From assembly GCA_027257055.1 (NCBI GenBank), contig JAPVLO010000083.1, forward strand, positions 4,448,001 through 4,512,000: a DNA stretch of 64,000 bases, read 5' to 3'. Positions 58,563-64,000 of the stretch are shown in pieces (position 1 is the stretch's first letter; each line of letters begins with the position of its first letter). The position numbers were made by a program, and so were the translations under genes. The notes under the pieces are model-generated. The model ran no database searches and was not told the DNA's origin. It saw only the letters and a program-made list of their open reading frames with translations. This DNA comes from Cephalopachus bancanus (lineage: Eukaryota > Chordata > Mammalia > Primates > Tarsiidae).

Positions 58563-59060
58563 AAGTAAGGAATAAGTAAGATTGATACCAGGGTTTTTGG
58601 CCTGAGCAGCTGGTTGTACTTTTGTGTCAATTTCTGAAATGAGGAAGACTAACAGAAGAGAAGATTGGGGAGTGGAATCAAGAGTTAAGTTCTGGTCAAG
58701 CACATTGTGAGAAGCTTATTTGACCGTTAGTTGAAATATCTCATAGTCAATCAAATAAACAATTCTGGAGTTCAAAGAAGGAGAGCTATAGGGAACTATT
58801 TGAGCTTGTAAGTATATGATTGGTGTATAATGTTACGAAAATAGAAAGAAACACCTAGGGAGTGAGTATATAGACAGACAAGGTCTAAGAACTAAATGCT
58901 AAGGTCTAGAACTGAGAATTAAGCACTCTTAGGATTATGCCACCATTTCGAATTAAGAAGGAAGAGGAATGTCTAACAGACAACACTAGGAAGGACTGGT
59001 CAGTGAGACAGCAAAATGTGATATCCTGGAAGCTAAATGAAGAATAAACTAAAGTATACA
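58563..59060 (-). repeat. long ancient L2-like repeat, second part
   Basis: Continues: ggtttttggcctgagcagct, gaaatgaggaagactaacag, aacacctagggagtgagtat, gactggtcagtgagacagca and tgatatcctggaagctaaat. This is the same order as the family's known consensus phrases. Confidence 0.6.
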
Positions 59061-61724
59061 ACAATTGAAACATCAACATCAACTGGGAACTTGTCAGAAA
59101 GGCAGATTCTCAGACCCCACATCATATCAGCAGAATCTGAAAGCCGTGTCTCACCCAGTCCTCCAGAAGATTCTGATATACACTAAAGTTCGAGAATCAA
59201 AAGAATTTTTAAAAAAATTTTTTTGAGATGGGTTTTTGCTATGTTGCCCAGGAATTTGCTAAGACTCAAATTGAATACGTATTCGTTTAAACCTCGTGAG
59301 TGATACAAAATTTTTAGGCGTTTTTCTTTAATAGTGTCAAGTGATGTTTATATAACTAGCAGCATTAGGGAACGAATATCCTTAAGAGTCTCCTTTCATT
59401 TTCATTTGCATTTTCACCACATTTGTCTTACCACATAAAGTAGCTATTGTTTCAAGGGACTTGCATCCCAACACTTCTTTTACAAACAGACCACCCTACT
59501 ACCCTCTCCCTTTTCTCACCACCCTCAAACACATTACAGGTTTGAATATAAAACAAACTCACATTAAAAAAAATGTTATTCAAGGCAAACTTTACATTTT
59601 TATGTATTTTAGATCATTTGCTCATCAAAGTCACCTGGGGGGCTTTGTTTTGTGTTTTGTTTTAATGAAGATTTCTGGGTTCCACTCCTTACCTAGCCCA
59701 AAAGGGAATCTTGAAGGTAAGGTTCATGAAGCTGCATTTTTTTAAAGTTGATTTTGAAGATCAGTTAGACTTACGAGTCACTATTTCCAATGGTACACTT
59801 TTAGAAATTCAGAAACCATCAAAATCTGTCAGGACTGAGCAGTCAGGGAGAGGGTGGAAGCAGAGCAGAGAAGGCTGTCAACTCCAATAGACGGCAGACT
59901 GAGGCGTAGAGGAAAGGCACGAGTCCTCCACGTCTGAGCAATAAGATGACAAAGGTAAGAGACAACTTGAGTTGGTGCATTTGTGATCTCCTAAGATGAT
60001 CAGACTCCCAGAAAGCAGAGGAGCTGCAGTGAGGAGTGACGGGAAATAGGCTAGACAAGGAGGCACCTTGCAGTTAGTTTCAATAAAGTAATAGCTCAAG
60101 CTTCAAGACAGGTGAGTGTAACAAAAAACACAAGACAGGGATTCATGACCCTCCCTGAGTTTTAGCCCAGCTCTGAGCTAACCAACTGAAGCCCCTAGAT
60201 AGGGGATTCTGGGCTAAATGAGATCTTGTTCAGATTTATGATTCTAGTAAAATGAAAAGATAGGGCTAAAATGACATCTAAGATTGTTGTACAGATCTGA
60301 ACGTTATGATTCTAAGTCCCACTATTTTATCATTTTTTATCATTTTCAATGAATCCCTTTAAGTATCCTCTGATATTCTTTGAAATCTACTTCTCTCAAT
60401 TATGGAGAGAATAAATTGCCATGTAATATGGGCAGGGTAAGTGATTTTTTTTTCATTACTCTCAAATTAGGCAGTCCTGTGTCTATATTCCAATAGCAAT
60501 CAACCTGGAACAATCTGCACCTTTCTCCAAAGTATGCTCTAGAGACTGTGACTTTAACAGATTTTTTTTTTTTGACAAAGGCCTTAAAAACACACAAACA
60601 CAAAAGATGGATTCATGTGCCACATTGACCTAGAAGAATAAAACTCTGCAGTAAACAACATGTTAGATAAATCTGACGTGACAAGCATTTCTGTGGCACT
60701 AGTCATTTTTCCCAAGGGACTTAATGATACATGAAGACTAATATACTCATAGGATAAAGACTGTACCTTCTGTCTCCAAGGATACTTGACACAATCCAAA
60801 ATCAATTTTCTCCTCTTTTTGAAGTTAGTTCCAATCTGTCAAGATCCATCCCTCTCTGGCCTCATCTCCAGCTATGTCCCTTTTCCCACCATATTATTTA
60901 AAGACTACCATTGCAAATCACAGAGATGAAGTTTCAACAGAGGATAAAATGTTGTTGCTGAACGAAAAATTAGTATTATCCAACTTAAAACCGTCTTGCT
61001 GAAAGCTCATGAGACTATTCTCAGGAACAATTCTTCAGTTATTTTCTATAAAGTTAAGAATAATGTCCAAAGAAGGTTTCAAGAACAAATTATGATAAAG
61101 GTCTAAAAAGGAAGCAAAAAGCAAGAGGAAGTTAATAAAGTCTCTTTTCCTTAAGTCTGCTCAGTGCTATGACTCTGCACTGATATTAGGGATATCTGAT
61201 GGTTTATCCAAGTTCCCAACAAAAGACCTGCAGGATAGAAGCAATAGAGGAATAGAATGATTTACCTTGGAAGCCCTAGTTCTGTCTCTTTTACATGATT
61301 TGTGTCCTAACAAATGATCTCTTTAAAGGTGGTGCCAGGATGTAATGGAACCGGCTTTCTATTTTAAAGTATATATATATATATTCCCAAGTAAAGAGCA
61401 CCAATAGCAAATCCATTAATTGCTTTCTGGCCTATGTTTATTAGGGTTACATATGTCAAAACACACACACATATAACAGAATTTCAGAAACTAGCAAGCT
61501 AGTAGACACGGATAATGCCAACACAAATGTCACAAAACAGTAAAAGCACATCAAGTATGTATTTGTTTCAATGGCCATAAAGCTGACAGCATATGGGATG
61601 GATAAAAGACACAGGATCTTTCCTGGCTGTAAATTATCAGGGTTAATTCTGTGAAAAATCAGATTTTAAACAAACATTAAAAGATCAGTTAAGTCAAAAC
61701 CTTAATATGTTGAGAGTGCCCTCT
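59061..61724. other. no gene seen; small Alu scrap
   Basis: About 2.7 kb without a supported gene. Positions 59,216-59,252 (gatgggtttttgctatgttg) look like a tiny Alu fragment. A (TA)n patch lies at 61,371-61,384 and a CA patch near 61,463. Frames of 94, 71, 73, 67 and 73 codons have no domain. Confidence 0.4.
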
Positions 61725-62165
61725 CAGTGTCCTGTCGATTCTATCACCTAAGTGGATGATTTGTTCTCTTGTCTTCAGTCCTTCTGCCACTGCCCTAATT
61801 CCAGCCATCATTATCTCTCACCTAAATGCCTGCAACAGCCTCGTCTATGAGGTTTGGCCTCTTCCCGTCCATTGACTGTGTTAGCCTACTTTTAATTCCT
61901 GGAGTATATACCAAGCCCTTTCCACCTCAATGCTTTGTCCATTGTTTTTACTGCTATAGAGTGTCTGGTACATAATAGTCGCCCAATAAATATATGTTAC
62001 TCAATGAATAATTGTTTCTTCCACAAGGACAGAGATCATGTTTGTTGTATTCCCCTCTGTATTCACAGAAGCCAGCACAGCACCTAACACATAATGGGTA
62101 TGCCACAAATATTAATGGTTATTGGAGAAAGAAAAGAAGGAAGGATTGAATGAATATCAGATCTG
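61725..62165 (+). repeat. L2-like 3' end
   Basis: Words typical of the L2 3' end: ctgtcgattctatcacctaa, ctgcaacagcctcgtctatg, gtctggtacataatagtcgc, aataaatatatgttactcaa, then again aggacagagatcatgtttgt and cagcacctaacacataatgg. Confidence 0.65.
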
Positions 62166-63674
62166 CTGCATGAGTTTTCTAAGGATGTGTTATTGTTGCC
62201 ATTATTATGATAATTCTTAGTTCCTTTTGGAAGCATTTAATAACACTGTGACCCATCATGGAATAAAGATAAGAAAAACTATGTTAGCATTTGCCCTGTT
62301 AGAATTGTTTTATAACTATCTACTTGGCTAAATGTGCTGTTTTGAAAAATAATGAATAGTAATAAAAATTTCATAATTGCACCTAAATTCACCCCCAAAG
62401 CATTATCGCTAATACCTACTGTCTGTATTTCCAAATGCCAACTAATAATTAAGTATGCATGTTTTCAGTCATTTTAACAAGTCTTTTATGTGGATATTAA
62501 AAAGGCTAGATACATGATAAAATCTATCTTATTAACATCCATATAGGGTAGCTTGATTCCTACAAAATAATTGCATATGCTCAGAGAAACATCATGTTTT
62601 TAATGCTGGAAGTAATGTTACTTCAGTGACACTAGCAAAATAAATTGCATTTTTTTATTACAGCAAGACATATGCCATCGTCTGTTAGATTTAACAAACA
62701 ATAACAACAAGGCTGTTTCATAGTTAGCACCCCAGGATATGCCATGTAGTAATAATGTATTATGAAAGAAAAATTGTTTTGCACTCTTCCTTGTAAATTA
62801 TTCTTTCTTTCCTATTCACCATGTGTTGTTGTTGTTTTTAATTAACTCTTTTTAAGCACAGAGATGTTCATAGAACTTGACCGAAGTTAGTAACAAAATC
62901 TTACTTTGTTAGTCCACTAGAACCAGTCATACAGTATAAAAATAGCACACACAAAGAAAACAAGATGAGAGAATTGTTTTACAGCGATATCAGGAGTGCA
63001 GCAAAGACCTCTTTGGGGTAAGAAATTTAAAAGCATATGATATACCTTGCGGGTATACATATAATATGCAAAGTACAAATTTGACCTCATTCACTACAAT
63101 AAAAATTTTAATCTCATAAAGAACCCCTTCAACTATTTTTCTCAAATCAGAAAAACAAAAGTTGAACTTATTTTAAGATGAAAACAAGTATAACTTGAAT
63201 ACAGAAAATTGGAACTAAAGCTTTCTAAACTAAATCTGTGATTTTTGTTCCAAGAGTACTGGTCCAGTTTTTATGAGGCAAGATTCCTCCAAAAACAGTA
63301 CTGTACACCAACATCTCAAAAGTTGTTTATTGGGATTATAACTGACCTTAATAATTCTATTTGCTGTCTATTTTTGATTAATTTAATTGATCTGCTGATA
63401 TATAATTATAAAGACCTATTATATCCAAGTATCCAGTTTCACTCTTTGCTTTTCTTCCTGAACATTAAAAATAATACAGTGTACATGATTTTTTAAAAAT
63501 TCAATAGGTTTACAAATTAGGCTTTTTATATCAATTTTAATAACTTCTAACTAGAGAGAAAACTGGAAAACCTAGAAAAGCTCCAAATAACACCATAATT
63601 CTGCCTTCAGGAGTTAATCATGGGTAAAATTTTTGTGTCCTTTTCTATTTAATGCATTTTAAGCAGTCAGTAAT
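62166..63674. other. no gene seen
   Basis: About 1.5 kb of AT-rich sequence. The 83-codon frame at 63,245-63,496 has no domain. No named repeat. Confidence 0.4.
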
Positions 63675-63820
63675 GCAATTAATCGACAAATATTTATCAA
63701 TTGCCTATTATGTTCTAGTCATTATTCTAAGTACTGACAATACCACAACAGAGCAAAAATGCCTGCCTCTGTGAAACTACCATAATACTAATGAAGATAA
63801 ATGATAAACAAACATATGCA
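63675..63820 (-). repeat. L2-like fragment
   Basis: Words in reverse orientation: gacaaatatttatcaattgc, ctattatgttctagtcatta, tgcctgcctctgtgaaacta and gataaacaaacatatgc. Confidence 0.55.
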
Positions 63821-64000
63821 ATACAGGGATATAAATACTCTGAAAAACAAAAGATTTCAGCTAAATAGTGTCATTCACAGAAATGGGAAACACTAGGAAA
63901 AGAAAACATTGGAAGAATCAAGAGTTTGTTCATGTTCATGTTAGACATGTTCAGTTTACAAGGGTCATTAGGTCATCTGAGTAATGATAGAATCATGTTG
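63821..64000. other. window end, nothing recognised
   Basis: Under 200 bases of AT-rich sequence, possibly continuing the L2-like repeat beyond the window. Confidence 0.3.

Overview
This is a mammalian, and specifically primate, intergenic window. It contains several dimeric 7SL-derived Alu elements and many MIR and L2-type relics. It is dominated by LINE-1 (L1) retrotransposons that carry readable but broken ORF1 and ORF2. I see no intact host protein-coding gene and no RNA gene. The Alu dimers share an unusual linker (ACAATAAATCAAAAAA-type) and a one-base-shortened A box. They are not the usual human, lemur or galago forms. From memory of Alu lineages I favour a tarsier-like primate; this is an inference and not proven here.

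Layout. Positions 1-17,900 hold old, decayed repeats: two related L2-like stretches near the start, an L1 3' end inserted into an older repeat with a target-site duplication (TSD), three Alus, MIRs and a 77-bp tandem duplication. They also hold a solitary betaretrovirus-like LTR (12,002-13,160) bracketed by 183-bp direct repeats. Positions 17,900-35,050 are a nested LINE-1 cluster. One ancestral minus-strand L1, itself 5'-inverted, can be traced as pieces at 35,047-33,251, 23,655-21,508 and 18,880-about 18,605. It was split by a minus-strand L1 (18,881-21,507, 13-bp TSD) and by a plus-strand package (23,674-33,250). That package contains a truncated L1, a full-length L1 (26,099-32,550) and a processed pseudogene of the mitochondrial MICOS subunit MICOS13/QIL1 (about 32,560-33,096). 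Positions 35,516-42,945 hold a second near-full-length L1 of a related subfamily with a different upstream 5'UTR, followed by an extra L1 3' end in tandem. Positions 43,000-64,000 are mostly old unique-looking DNA with MIR, L2-like, L1M and Alu relics, a Tigger-like DNA transposon with 19-bp inverted ends, and an Alu inside an Alu inside an older repeat (52,783-53,872).

Nothing in the window forms a working gene system. Both long L1s retain recognisable promoter, ORF1, endonuclease, reverse transcriptase and cysteine-rich domains, but each carries several stops and frameshifts. The value of the window is its readable insertion history: nested elements with TSDs, an L1/pseudogene pair sharing junction motifs, and an LTR with abnormal flanking duplications. 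I found no convincing previously undescribed biological system.
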